Below are positions 16,069 through 25,036 of a DNA stretch of 64,000 bases, in pieces; position 1 is the stretch's first letter, and each line of letters opens with the position of its first letter. The stretch spans positions 1,175,501 to 1,239,500 of the forward strand of contig NZ_CP017259.1 of the NCBI RefSeq assembly GCF_001735715.1, in the 5' to 3' direction. Under the pieces are notes generated by a model. That model had not been told where the DNA came from. It searched no databases and saw only the letters and a list, made by a program, of their open reading frames with translations. Position numbers and translations under genes: made by a program. The DNA is from Formosa sp. Hel3_A1_48. GTDB lineage: Bacteria > Bacteroidota > Bacteroidia > Flavobacteriales > Flavobacteriaceae.

Positions 16069-16704
16069 TCACTTTCTTCCAAAATCTGCAGGAATTTCAC
16101 CCCAAGATTTTGTGTCCCATTTTACAACTTTAGTTGTAAAAGTGTTGTTTTGTAGCCACTGTTCTGCACGATCTATTAAGACAAAAACGGCTTGGTTTTC
16201 TTTGGTGCGTTTCAATTTTGTGTTACACTTTTTTTTTCTGACCCAACTCATTGCGGTTACAGAGTCTGTATATAGCATGACTTGGCTTTCTTGGTTTTTA
16301 AGTAATGCGAGTCCGTGAACTAAAGCTAAAAACTCCCCAATATTGTTTGTGGCTTTTTGGAAAGGTCCTTTGTGAAAAAGTAAAGCTTTGGTTTGGGTGT
16401 CAACCCCCCTATACTCCATGACACCAGGGTTTCCGCTTGAAGCAGCATCAACAGAAATAGAATTTAAGTTAGGCCCCTCTATTTGATCTCCTCTTTTTGG
16501 AATGCCCTTTTTAGCTTTGTTTTTTTCTATATAATCTTCGTAAAGCCCTTCAAATGCTTTAACAGCGGTCGCCTTTGTTGCAAAAGACTTGTATTGTGCC
16601 CCTTGAAAGTTTTTTATTTGCAACTGGCATTCAGGCCACGTCTCGAACACACCTGTTTTATGACCCTTCCAAACGGTATAATATTTTTGTTTGGCCTTAG
16701 GCAT
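16069..16704 (-). CDS. rnhA: Ribonuclease HI with N-terminal viroplasmin-like domain
   Basis: A 211-residue RNase H that cuts RNA in RNA-DNA hybrids. Residues 7-55 are a viroplasmin-type hybrid-binding domain (YYTVWKGHKTGVF and YKSFATKATAVKAFEG), also seen in eukaryotic RNase H1. The catalytic domain begins near residue 82, with the acids Asp86 (SVDAASSGNPG), Glu124 (NNIGEF), Asp147 (YTDSVTAMSW) and Asp207 near the C-terminus, so it should be active. The ATG at 16704 overlaps the end of purN by eight bases, so the two are co-transcribed. Confidence 0.92.
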   Translation of the reverse strand: MPKAKQKYYTVWKGHKTGVFETWPECQLQIKNFQGAQYKSFATKATAVKAFEGLYEDYIEKNKAKKGIPKRGDQIEGPNLNSISVDAASSGNPGVMEYRGVDTQTKALLFHKGPFQKATNNIGEFLALVHGLALLKNQESQVMLYTDSVTAMSWVRKKKCNTKLKRTKENQAVFVLIDRAEQWLQNNTFTTKVVKWDTKSWGEIPADFGRK

Positions 16705-17269
16705 CTGACAATAAAATATTTTTGATAATCTTGGGAAAATGTGCCATTTCTAGCTTGTGAACCTTGCGTGCAACATCATCTGCAGAGTCTTTAGGGTCAA
16801 CAGTGCACTTTGCCTGAAAAACGATTGCTCCTTCATCATATTGTGCATTCACTTGATGTATTGTGATTCCTGTCTCCTTAACCTTTGCCGCAATAACCGC
16901 TTTATGCACATGCATTCCGTACATCCCTTTTCCTCCAAAATCAGGTAACAACGCAGGGTGAATATTTACAATTTTATTTTCGAACTCCTTAACTATGTGC
17001 TCAGGGAATTTCCACAAAAACCCCGCAAGTACAATAAAGTCAACCTTGTATAAATGCAAAGCCTTAATAATAAAATTAGGGTCTAAAAGTTCTTCTCTGT
17101 TGAAAAACAATGTGTCTACAGCTAAAGATTTTGCGCGTTCTAAAACTTTGGCATCCGAATTATTTGACAACACCAAAACAACCTTTGCAGTGGTATCATT
17201 TTGAAAGAACTTTATGAGATTTTCGGCATTGGTGCCGGAGCCTGATGCAAAAACAGCTATTTTTTTCAT
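16697..17269 (-). CDS. purN: Phosphoribosylglycinamide formyltransferase
   Basis: A 190-residue GAR transformylase, which transfers formyl from 10-formyltetrahydrofolate to GAR in purine synthesis. The GSGTN phosphate loop is at residues 10-14 (FASGSGTNAENL). Asn102/His104 lie in NIHPALLPDF and Asp145 in AQYDEGAI; together they are the full active site. The length is slightly below E. coli PurN (212) but complete. It overlaps rnhA by eight bases, lies near purF and is divergent from acpP. Confidence 0.95.
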   Translation of the reverse strand: MKKIAVFASGSGTNAENLIKFFQNDTTAKVVLVLSNNSDAKVLERAKSLAVDTLFFNREELLDPNFIIKALHLYKVDFIVLAGFLWKFPEHIVKEFENKIVNIHPALLPDFGGKGMYGMHVHKAVIAAKVKETGITIHQVNAQYDEGAIVFQAKCTVDPKDSADDVARKVHKLEMAHFPKIIKNILLSDA

Positions 17270-17413
17270 TATATTATAGTTTTTAACACTAATTGCTCTA
17301 CAAAAAAAGGGATAATATTTTTAATAGCCATCTAATTTCCTTGATCATTCTCTGTTTATTTAAAAGAATGCGCACATTTTTTTAGGATTTATTCTTTTTA
17401 AAATAAAGTTTTT

Positions 17414-17421
17414 TATTTTTG
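17414..17421 (+). promoter_or_regulatory. Bacteroidota -7 promoter element for acpP (TATTTTTG)
   Basis: TATTTTTG matches TAnnTTTG and lies 30 bases before the acpP ATG. No TTTG is seen 19 bases upstream. Confidence 0.5.
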
Positions 17422-17451
17422 CACCCTAACTAAAACTTAAAATTAATTATT

Positions 17452-17685
17452 ATGTCAGACATTGCATCAAGAGTGAAAGCGATTATCGTTGATAAATTGG
17501 GCGTTGATGAAAACGAAGTAGTAACTGAAGCAAGCTTCACAAACGATCTAGGAGCAGATTCACTAGATACTGTAGAGCTTATTATGGAATTCGAAAAAGA
17601 ATTTGATATTCAAATTCCAGATGATCAAGCAGAAAACATCGCTACTGTTGGTCAAGCCGTTTCGTACATAGAAGCAGCGAAATAA
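17452..17685 (+). CDS. acpP: Acyl carrier protein
   Basis: A 77-residue acidic helical protein that carries growing acyl chains in fatty acid synthesis. The phosphopantetheine attachment serine is in the standard motif [10 protein letters not shown] (Ser at about residue 38). The length is the family norm. It is followed after 19 bases by fabF, the classic pairing, and has its own strong-looking -7 element. Confidence 0.98.
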   Translation: MSDIASRVKAIIVDKLGVDENEVVTEASFTNDLGADSLDTVELIMEFEKEFDIQIPDDQAENIATVGQAVSYIEAAK

Positions 17686-17704
17686 AACCGTCGTAAAAAA
17701 ATTT

Positions 17705-18958
17705 ATGAACTTAAAGCGAGTTGTAGTCACTGGGCTTGGTGCGCTAACGCCCATAGGAAATAACAAAGACGACTATTGGAACGCTCTAGTAGCAGGAAAA
17801 AGTGGTTGTGCCCCTGTAACTTATTTTGATACGGAGCACTTCAAGACTAAATTTGCTTGTGAATTAAAAAATTACAACGTATCTGACTTTTTTGATCGCA
17901 AAGAAGCCAGAAAAACAGACAAGTTTGCGCAATATGCTATGGTGGCTTCTGACGAGGCCATCTTAGATGCCAAGCTTAATTTGGAAACCATAGATAGGTT
18001 TCGTGTTGGTGTCATTTGGGGTGCGGGTATTGGTGGAATTGATACTTTTCAGAAAGAAATCGCCAATTTCGCAACCGGCAACGGCATGCCGCGTTTCAAC
18101 CCGTTTTTTATCCCTAAAATGATTGCTGATATTGCACCAGGCAACATTTCCATAAAGCATGGGTTTATGGGGCCAAACTATACAACTGTTTCGGCCTGTG
18201 CGTCTTCAGCAAATGCAATCATTGATGCTTTAAACTATATTCGCCTTGGTCATTGCGATGTTATTGTCACTGGCGGAAGTGAAGCTACAATCAATGAGTC
18301 TGGCATGGGCGGATTTAATGCAATGCATGCCCTGTCGACAAGAAATGAAAGTCCGGAAACCGCATCTAGACCATTTGATGCAACCCGAGATGGCTTTGTT
18401 TTAGGTGAGGGTGCTGGTGCCCTGGTTTTGGAAGAATACGAGCATGCTAAGGCAAGAGGCGCTAAAATCTACGTTGAGCTTGTTGGGGGCGGCTTGTCTT
18501 CAGATGCTTACCATATGACTGCTCCTCATCCTGACGGAATTGGAGTAACCGCAGTAATGAAAAACTGTTTGGCTAACGCTGGCTTAAAGCCCGAAGATGT
18601 AGACGCCATTAACACCCACGGAACATCCACGCCGCTAGGGGATGTTGCTGAGTTAAAGGCAATTTCAAGAGTGTTCGGTAGCCACGCAAAAAACATAAAC
18701 ATAAACTCCACTAAATCAATGACAGGGCACCTACTCGGCGCAGCTGGAGCTATAGAGGCTATTGCTTCAGTACTGTCTATGCAAAACGGAATTGTTCCGC
18801 CTACAATCAACCACACAACGCCCGACGAGAACATCGATCCGGACCTCAATCTTACACTGAATAAGGCTCAAAAAAGAACAGTAAATGTTGCCATGAGTAA
18901 CACTTTTGGTTTTGGTGGGCATAATGCTTGTGTTGTTTTCAAAACTCTAGATGACTAA
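17705..18958 (+). CDS. fabF: 3-oxoacyl-ACP synthase II
   Basis: A 417-residue condensing enzyme that extends acyl-ACP by two carbons with malonyl-ACP. The catalytic triad is visible: Cys165 in TVSACASSANA, His305 in NTHGTSTPLGD and His342 in SMTGHLLGAAG, with Lys337. The length is the FabF norm (about 412). It lies between acpP and rnc in one transcript, with three bases between its stop and the rnc start. Confidence 0.97.
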   Translation: MNLKRVVVTGLGALTPIGNNKDDYWNALVAGKSGCAPVTYFDTEHFKTKFACELKNYNVSDFFDRKEARKTDKFAQYAMVASDEAILDAKLNLETIDRFRVGVIWGAGIGGIDTFQKEIANFATGNGMPRFNPFFIPKMIADIAPGNISIKHGFMGPNYTTVSACASSANAIIDALNYIRLGHCDVIVTGGSEATINESGMGGFNAMHALSTRNESPETASRPFDATRDGFVLGEGAGALVLEEYEHAKARGAKIYVELVGGGLSSDAYHMTAPHPDGIGVTAVMKNCLANAGLKPEDVDAINTHGTSTPLGDVAELKAISRVFGSHAKNININSTKSMTGHLLGAAGAIEAIASVLSMQNGIVPPTINHTTPDENIDPDLNLTLNKAQKRTVNVAMSNTFGFGGHNACVVFKTLDD

Positions 18959-18961
18959 ATT

Positions 18962-19696
18962 TTGAACTATATTCAAAATATATTAAAGTTATGCCATAAA
19001 ACAAACAATAAACTCAGTACTGCCCTTGAACCTATTTTAGGGTTTAAGCCAAAAAAAACACATTACTACGATAGAGCCTTTACCCACCGCTCTACCAATA
19101 AAAAAGACGAGGAAGGTAACCCTTTCAATTACGAGCGGTTAGAGTACGTGGGCGATGCTATATTAGGAGCGGTTATTGCTCACTATCTATATATTTCTAT
19201 TTTGGATGCCAATGAAGGTTATTTAACAAAAATGCGTTCAAAAATTGTAAGCCGTTCGCATTTAAATAAAATCGGGAAAAGCTTAAACTTAATCTCCTTA
19301 TTAGACTCCAAATTAGACCATAATAAATTTGGGGATAATATTCACGGCAACTTGTTTGAAGCGCTTGTTGGAGCAGTGTTCTTAGATCGGGGGTACAGCA
19401 CAAGCGAACGATTTATTTTTGACAGCGTCATCGACCCTCATGTAGACCTTGATCAGCTCGAAGGCAAAGTTATTAGTTACAAAAGCCTTATGGTTGAATG
19501 GTGTCAAAAAGAAAAAAAGAAAATTTATTACGACCGTTGTCAAGACGAGGGTGTTGACGAAATAAAACACTTTTCAGTACTTTTGAAAATTGATGGCAAA
19601 GTGATAGCTAAGGCACGCGCTACTTCGCGAAAAAAAGCTGAAGAAAAGGTAAGTCAAAGAGGGTATTTTGCGCTTCAAGATAAAATACAATTGTAG
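18962..19696 (+). CDS. rnc: Ribonuclease III
   Basis: A 244-residue double-strand-specific RNase for rRNA and mRNA processing. The RNase III signature (ERLEYVGDAILGAVIAHY, residues about 60-77) carries the catalytic acids, and the second acid cluster is GNLFEALVGAVFLDRG (about 130-145). A C-terminal double-stranded RNA-binding domain starts near residue 175 and ends at ARATSRKKAEEKVSQRGYFAL. The start is TTG at 18962; no ATG exists in frame before the conserved part. It is tightly packed behind fabF, an arrangement common in flavobacteria. Confidence 0.95.
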   Translation: MNYIQNILKLCHKTNNKLSTALEPILGFKPKKTHYYDRAFTHRSTNKKDEEGNPFNYERLEYVGDAILGAVIAHYLYISILDANEGYLTKMRSKIVSRSHLNKIGKSLNLISLLDSKLDHNKFGDNIHGNLFEALVGAVFLDRGYSTSERFIFDSVIDPHVDLDQLEGKVISYKSLMVEWCQKEKKKIYYDRCQDEGVDEIKHFSVLLKIDGKVIAKARATSRKKAEEKVSQRGYFALQDKIQL

Positions 19697-19808
19697 TTGG
19701 GGAATTAACTACATCGTTTTCGTAATAATTTAAAACTATGGCAATATAGAAGTGTCTTCTGTTTGCGCTTTTATCTTTATATTTACACCAATGTTTTTGA
19801 ATTAAATT

Positions 19809-20282
19809 ATGGCAGTACATAAACTTGTTTTGGACGATTTTGTTGATGCTGATTATTCGCTTTTTGCCATCCACTGCGACCTAGAAGATTACCGCCTTGC
19901 CTTTCATATAAACTGCGCTTTAAACACAAATTTAAGACGCACAAAAGAAGATATTGACTTTAACGACAACAAGGCTTCATTTTCCTTGTTTGAATGGGAA
20001 AATGCTAATTTAAAAACTACGTGGAATTTAATTAAAAACAGCTGTCTGTTCGAAGATAATTCAATCAATCAAGGCTTGTTTGCAGCCCGTTCAGAAAAAA
20101 ACTGGACTACTTACCATCTGCTCAATGAACATTCTTCGGTAAATTATTTTTTAAAAATTAGTGGAGGAAACAATGAAGCAGACGAAACCGCATTAGAATT
20201 GCAAAAAATTTCGGCAATAAATATGGCTTACGCACTAGATGTCGAGGAACTAAAATCAAAAGATTACTTAATACTAAATTAA
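19809..20282 (+). CDS. IPExxxVDY-family protein (signature degenerate)
   Basis: A 157-residue soluble protein found in Bacteroidota between rnc and pyk. Its start (MAVHKLVLDDFVDADYSLFAIHC-type) and the DYRLAFHIN segment fit the family. The naming motif I-P-E-x3-V-D-Y near the C-terminus is here L-N-E-H-S-S-V-N-Y (residues 105-113), followed by FLKI. The function is unknown. The last A of its TAA stop is the first base of the pyk ATG (20282), so the two are coupled. The family call rests on context plus this partial motif. Confidence 0.8.
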   Translation: MAVHKLVLDDFVDADYSLFAIHCDLEDYRLAFHINCALNTNLRRTKEDIDFNDNKASFSLFEWENANLKTTWNLIKNSCLFEDNSINQGLFAARSEKNWTTYHLLNEHSSVNYFLKISGGNNEADETALELQKISAINMAYALDVEELKSKDYLILN

Positions 20283-21718
20283 TGTCATACAAAAGAAAAA
20301 AGACCAAGATTGTTGCCACTTTAGGGCCGGCCATAGATTCAAAAGAAATGCTCTTAAAAATGGTCGCTACTGGTGTAAATGTCTTTAGAATAAACTTCTC
20401 ACATGCAGACTACGACGATGTAAAAAAGCGTGTTCAATATATTCGTGAAATTAACGAAGAACACGGATACAACGCCTCTGTTTTAGCTGATCTTCAAGGT
20501 CCCAAGCTGAGGGTTGGCGTAATGAAAGACGATGTTGTTGTAGCGCCAGGAGACGAAATTATTTTCGCAACAGGCGCTCGCTTCGAAGGAACAAAGGATC
20601 GTGTCTACATGACGTACGACCGTTTTCCTTTAGACACTAAGCCAGGCGAACAAATCTTGCTAGACGACGGGAAGCTAATCTTTGAAGTTGTCTCAACAAA
20701 TCAAAAAGATGAAGTTAAAGCTAAGGTAATTCAGGGCGGCCCCTTGAAGTCCAAAAAAGGAGTTAATCTTCCAAATACTAATATTTCACAGCCGGCGCTG
20801 ACAGAAAAAGATAAAGAAGATGCTCTTTTTGCTATTGAACAAGAGGTAGATTGGATTGCGCTTTCGTTTGTGCGCAACGCTGAAGATTTAATGGAGCTTG
20901 AGGCCATTGTTTCTAAACACAGCAGTTATAAAATCCCCATTATCGCAAAAATAGAAAAGCCAGAGGCCGTCATAAACATTGATAAAATTGTCGCTTATTG
21001 CGATGGCTTGATGGTTGCTCGAGGGGATCTCGGCGTCGAGATCCCAGCCCATGAGGTGCCTTTGATTCAAAAACAATTGGTACTCAAGGCAAAAAGCGCA
21101 CGTATTCCCGTAATCATAGCCACTCAAATGATGGAGTCTATGATCACAAGCTTAACACCCACTAGAGCAGAAGTCAATGATGTAGCAAATTCAGTGATGG
21201 ATGGTGCTGATGCTGTGATGCTCTCTGGTGAAACATCTGTCGGGCAATACCCTGTTCAAGTAATTCAAAAAATGTCAGACATTATCAAGTCGGTCGAAAA
21301 CTCAGAGCTTATTCATGTGCCCCAAAAGCACCCACACATTAAAACAAAGCGCTACATTACAAAGTCTATATGTTTCCATGCTGCTAATATGGCCAATGAA
21401 ATTAACGCACGAGGCATAACCACCTTAACAAATAGTGGCTATACCGCCTTCCAAATATCGGCATGGCGGCCAAAAGCGCATATTCTAGCATTTTCATCCA
21501 ATAAGAGAATCATCTCACAGCTTAATTTACTCTGGGGTGTCCGTGCGTTTTATTACGACAAATTTGTGTCCACAGACCAAACTGTTGTAGATGTTAATAA
21601 AATTGCCGTGGAAAAAGGTTATTTGGAAGATGGAGATATGGTAATAAGCCTAGCGGCAATGCCTATTCAACAGAAGGGCATGGTAAATACAATGCGTGTT
21701 ACTGAGGTCAAAGCTTAA
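20282..21718 (+). CDS. pyk: Pyruvate kinase
   Basis: A 478-residue glycolytic enzyme that converts phosphoenolpyruvate and ADP to pyruvate and ATP. Signatures are TKIVATLGPAIDS (N-terminus, about 8-20), the substrate-binding FRINFSHADYDD, the catalytic lysine signature IPIIAKIEKPEAV and the MVARGDLGVEIP strand that follows. The MDGADAVMLSGETSVGQYP segment is near residue 310. It is full-length. It starts inside the stop of the preceding gene and converges on dinB with a four-base overlap of stop codons. Confidence 0.97.
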   Translation: MSYKRKKTKIVATLGPAIDSKEMLLKMVATGVNVFRINFSHADYDDVKKRVQYIREINEEHGYNASVLADLQGPKLRVGVMKDDVVVAPGDEIIFATGARFEGTKDRVYMTYDRFPLDTKPGEQILLDDGKLIFEVVSTNQKDEVKAKVIQGGPLKSKKGVNLPNTNISQPALTEKDKEDALFAIEQEVDWIALSFVRNAEDLMELEAIVSKHSSYKIPIIAKIEKPEAVINIDKIVAYCDGLMVARGDLGVEIPAHEVPLIQKQLVLKAKSARIPVIIATQMMESMITSLTPTRAEVNDVANSVMDGADAVMLSGETSVGQYPVQVIQKMSDIIKSVENSELIHVPQKHPHIKTKRYITKSICFHAANMANEINARGITTLTNSGYTAFQISAWRPKAHILAFSSNKRIISQLNLLWGVRAFYYDKFVSTDQTVVDVNKIAVEKGYLEDGDMVISLAAMPIQQKGMVNTMRVTEVKA

Positions 21719-22812
21719 AATTCAAACTTCAGCTGCACCGTAACGTTTTCTGGCGCAACATCCTTTTTTATGTTGCTGTTTAGGTTTGAGATAGAAATTC
21801 CCACAAGCCGAACAGAGTTTTGAAGCCCTTCTTGAAAAAGCAACTCCTTAGCGTGTTCAAAAATAACATCTGCCGTGCTTATAAAGTACGTCAGTGTTTT
21901 GCTTCTTGTTTGAAGCTTAAAATCGCTATATTTTATTTTCAAAGTAATGGTCTTTCCTGCAATATTTAGCCGCTGTAAGCGCCCTGAAACTTCCTGAGCA
22001 ATATGGCTTAACTTTTCAATAATAAAAAGTTCACTCGAAAGGTTATTTGAAAAAGTGCGCTCGGCCGCTAAAGACTTTCGAGCTCGGTTTGGCTTTACAG
22101 AGCTCAAGTGAACACCCCTAACAACATTGAAATAATATGCGCCGGATTTACCAAAGTGCTCCGTTAAAAACGGTTGGGTTTTGCTCTTCAAATCCAGCCC
22201 TGTGAAGATACCCAACTCATACATTTTATGAGCAGTGACCTTTCCAATGCCATGGAATTTTCTAATATCAAGGGCCTCTAAAAAAGCTAAAACTTCTTCC
22301 GGTGGTACCGTTTTTTGGCCGTTGGGCTTATTGTAATCACTTGCAACTTTAGCAATAAATTTATTAATCGAAATCCCTGCAGATGCACTAAGTCCAACTT
22401 GTGTTTTGATTTTTTCTCTTATTTGATATGCTATACGCGAGGCGCTTTGTATGCCCTTTTTATTTTCTGTGACGTCAATATAAGCTTCGTCAAGAGAAAG
22501 AGGTTCCACAAGGTCTGAGTATTCAAAAAATATAGTGCGAATTTTGTTTGATATTTCTTTGTAACGATCGAATCGAGGAGAGACAAACACCAATTTAGGA
22601 CATAGCTTTGCCGCCAAAGTGCCGGACATTGCGCTGCGAACACCAAATGTTCGCGCTTCATAGCTTGCAGCGCTAACTACCCCGCGCGCTTTCCCCCCAC
22701 CGACAGCTATGGGTTGCCCTTTCAAAGCTGGATTATCCATTTGCTCCACAGAAGCATAAAAAGCGTCCATGTCCACATGAATAATCTTTCGAATTGGTAA
22801 ATCGCTAAACAT
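21715..22812 (-). CDS. dinB: DNA polymerase IV (Y family)
   Basis: A 365-residue translesion polymerase. The catalytic acids are Asp14 (HVDMDAFYASVEQ) and Asp108/Glu109 (SLDEAYIDV). The YEARTFGVRSAM fingers and the helix-hairpin-helix region (KFHGIGKVTAHKMYELGI, about 175-195) are present. The C-terminal VQLKFEF looks like a clamp-binding QLxLF-type motif. It should bypass lesions at the cost of accuracy. The ATG at 22812 lies next to a TAAATTTA element (22817-22824), a near-match to the -7 consensus. It is convergent with pyk by four bases. Confidence 0.95.
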   Translation of the reverse strand: MFSDLPIRKIIHVDMDAFYASVEQMDNPALKGQPIAVGGGKARGVVSAASYEARTFGVRSAMSGTLAAKLCPKLVFVSPRFDRYKEISNKIRTIFFEYSDLVEPLSLDEAYIDVTENKKGIQSASRIAYQIREKIKTQVGLSASAGISINKFIAKVASDYNKPNGQKTVPPEEVLAFLEALDIRKFHGIGKVTAHKMYELGIFTGLDLKSKTQPFLTEHFGKSGAYYFNVVRGVHLSSVKPNRARKSLAAERTFSNNLSSELFIIEKLSHIAQEVSGRLQRLNIAGKTITLKIKYSDFKLQTRSKTLTYFISTADVIFEHAKELLFQEGLQNSVRLVGISISNLNSNIKKDVAPENVTVQLKFEF

Positions 22813-22853
22813 AGTGTAAATTTAATGCTTCTAATCCATACCTAATTTTATTT

Positions 22854-23321
22854 GTGATAGAAATCGAGCGTAAATTTTTAGTCAAAAATGACAACTTTAA
22901 ACATGAGGCCATTAGGGCCTTAAAAATGACCCAAGGTTATTTGTCCAAAGACCCTGTGCGCACCGTGCGAATTCGAATTAGTGGTGAACAAGCGTTTATA
23001 ACAGTAAAAGGAGAGGCCTCAAAAAGTGGCGCTTCTCGCTTTGAGTGGGAAAAAAGCATCCTGGTAGAAGAAGCACAGCATTTAATTGCTATGTGCGTCG
23101 ATGGTGTCATCAACAAAATAAGACACTATGTCCAATATGAGAATCATCTTTTTGAAGTGGATGAGTTTTTAGATGACAACCATGGATTAATTGTAGCAGA
23201 GGTTGAGCTTGATAATGAAAATGAGGTCTTTAAATGTCCAGAGTGGTTGGGTAAAGAGGTCACTGGAAAAAAGAAATATTACAACAGCCAATTGAGTCAA
23301 AATCCTTTTAGGCGGTGGTAG
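22854..23321 (+). CDS. CYTH-domain protein (triphosphate tunnel metalloenzyme family)
   Basis: A 155-residue protein of the CYTH/TTM superfamily. The E-x-E-x-K signature is at the very start (IEIERKFLV, Glu3-Lys7), and the barrel strands carry paired basic and acidic residues (RTVRIRISGEQAFITVKG, FEVDEF, VAEVELDNE). Members hydrolyse inorganic or organic triphosphates or make cAMP; the short bacterial ones are usually tripolyphosphatases. The start is GTG at 22854, directly before the signature, and there is no ATG upstream in frame. The gene is divergent from dinB. Confidence 0.9.
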   Translation: MIEIERKFLVKNDNFKHEAIRALKMTQGYLSKDPVRTVRIRISGEQAFITVKGEASKSGASRFEWEKSILVEEAQHLIAMCVDGVINKIRHYVQYENHLFEVDEFLDDNHGLIVAEVELDNENEVFKCPEWLGKEVTGKKKYYNSQLSQNPFRRW

Positions 23322-23366
23322 CTAAGTCTACTTTGAGTAAATTACAACAGTAAAAAACAAAAAAAC

Positions 23367-24911
23367 ATGTCAGAAACAATAAATATTAAAGAAACGCTCA
23401 AATCATTAGGAATTGAAGAGCATAATTCAGGTTCTTCAACTGGAAATAAATGGTTTGGTTCTACAAAATCTATCTCATCTGTTTCGCCGGTGGACGGCAG
23501 CCAGATCGGCACTGTATCTATAACGAGCCCAGAACAATATGAAATGATCATGAGCAGCGCAAGCACTGCTTTTAAATCTTGGCGAACTTTGCCTGCGCCA
23601 CAACGCGGAGAGATTGTTCGGCAATTTGGCGAGCGGTTAAGGGTTTTAAAAAAACCATTAGGCGAGTTAGTTTCCTACGAAATGGGTAAAAGCCTTCAAG
23701 AAGGCCTTGGCGAGGTTCAAGAAATGATAGACATCTGTGACTTTGCAGTGGGCTTATCCCGGCAATTGCATGGATTAACTATGCATTCTGAGCGCCCAGG
23801 TCACCGGATGTATGAGCAGTACCATCCACTGGGAACTGTAGGGATTATCTCTGCCTTTAACTTCCCTGTTGCTGTATGGGCTTGGAATACCGCACTTGCA
23901 TGGATTTGTGGCGACGTTTGTGTGTGGAAGCCCTCAGAAAAAACGCCTCTGTGCGGAATTGCTTGTCAAAAAATTGCTGCAGCCGTGTTTGCTGAAAACA
24001 ACTTACCTGAAGGTATTTCGTGCTTAATAAATGGAGATTATTCCGTTGGTGAGTTCCTTACAAAGGATAAGCGAGTCCCATTAGTTTCCGCTACTGGATC
24101 AACTAGAATGGGAAGAATTGTTGCAAAAACAGTTGGAGAACGCCTTGGGAAATCGCTCTTAGAGCTCGGGGGTAATAACGCTATAATAGTAACCCCTGAT
24201 GCTGATATAAAAATGACTGTAATTGGGGCTGTATTTGGGGCGGTTGGTACTGCCGGCCAGCGCTGTACATCTACGCGCCGCTTGATTGTTCATGAGGCTG
24301 TTTACGACACTGTAAAGACGGCCGTTTTACAGGCTTACAAACAATTGCGTATTGGTAACCCTTTGGACCAAAATAATCATGTAGGCCCGTTAATTGATAA
24401 AGGTGCAGTTGAAAATTACCAAAAAGCTCTAAAAGAGGTTGTCGCTGAAGGCGGGAAGATTATTGTCGAGGGCGGGGTTTTGAGTGGCGCAGGATACGAA
24501 AGCGGATGTTATGTTAAGCCTGCAATCGCTGAAGCAAATAACAGTTTTAAAATTGTACAGCACGAGACCTTTGCTCCAGTTCTGTATCTTTTAAAGTATT
24601 CTGGGGGGGTTCAAAATGCTATTGAATTACAAAACAATGTAGCCCAAGGATTATCATCGGCTATCATGACAAATAATCTGCGCGAGGCGGAGTTTTTCTT
24701 GTCTCAATCAGGAAGTGATTGCGGAATAGCAAATGTAAACATAGGAACCTCGGGGGCTGAAATTGGAGGTGCCTTTGGCGGTGAAAAAGACACTGGTGGA
24801 GGCAGAGAGTCTGGAAGCGATGCATGGAAAATATACATGAGAAGACAAACCAATACTATTAACTACACAAGCGATTTACCGCTAGCGCAAGGCATTAAAT
24901 TTGATTTGTAA
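23367..24911 (+). CDS. ALDH7-family aldehyde dehydrogenase (alpha-aminoadipic semialdehyde/piperideine-6-carboxylate type)
   Basis: A 514-residue NAD-dependent aldehyde dehydrogenase. Catalytic Cys300 lies in GTAGQRCTSTRRL, Glu266 in LLELGGNNA and Lys188 in CVWKPSEKT. The C-terminus has NVNIGTSGAEIGGAFGGEKD, GGGRESGSDAWK and LPLAQGIKF, a pattern I know from antiquitin (ALDH7), which oxidises aminoadipic semialdehyde in lysine breakdown. The N-terminal extension and length also fit ALDH7. No other lysine-degradation gene is nearby. It ends in a long perfect terminator. Confidence 0.92.
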   Translation: MSETINIKETLKSLGIEEHNSGSSTGNKWFGSTKSISSVSPVDGSQIGTVSITSPEQYEMIMSSASTAFKSWRTLPAPQRGEIVRQFGERLRVLKKPLGELVSYEMGKSLQEGLGEVQEMIDICDFAVGLSRQLHGLTMHSERPGHRMYEQYHPLGTVGIISAFNFPVAVWAWNTALAWICGDVCVWKPSEKTPLCGIACQKIAAAVFAENNLPEGISCLINGDYSVGEFLTKDKRVPLVSATGSTRMGRIVAKTVGERLGKSLLELGGNNAIIVTPDADIKMTVIGAVFGAVGTAGQRCTSTRRLIVHEAVYDTVKTAVLQAYKQLRIGNPLDQNNHVGPLIDKGAVENYQKALKEVVAEGGKIIVEGGVLSGAGYESGCYVKPAIAEANNSFKIVQHETFAPVLYLLKYSGGVQNAIELQNNVAQGLSSAIMTNNLREAEFFLSQSGSDCGIANVNIGTSGAEIGGAFGGEKDTGGGRESGSDAWKIYMRRQTNTINYTSDLPLAQGIKFDL

Positions 24912-24930
24912 GCTTTTTAACTCTTATTAT

Positions 24931-24978
24931 TAAAAACAAAAAAAAGTCACATAATTATGTGACTTTTTTTTGTTTTTA
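24931..24978. terminator. Long Rho-independent terminator after the ALDH7 gene
   Basis: A roughly 22-base-pair stem (taaaaacaaaaaaaagtcac / gtgacttttttttgttttta) around ATAATTAT, starting 20 bases after the stop. Only the central GTCAC/GTGAC part is GC-containing; the T run is long. Confidence 0.85.
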
Positions 24979-25036
24979 ATGTCTAAATGAGCATCGGGTA
25001 GCTATTTACCCTCATTATATTTTAAAATAATGCCTC

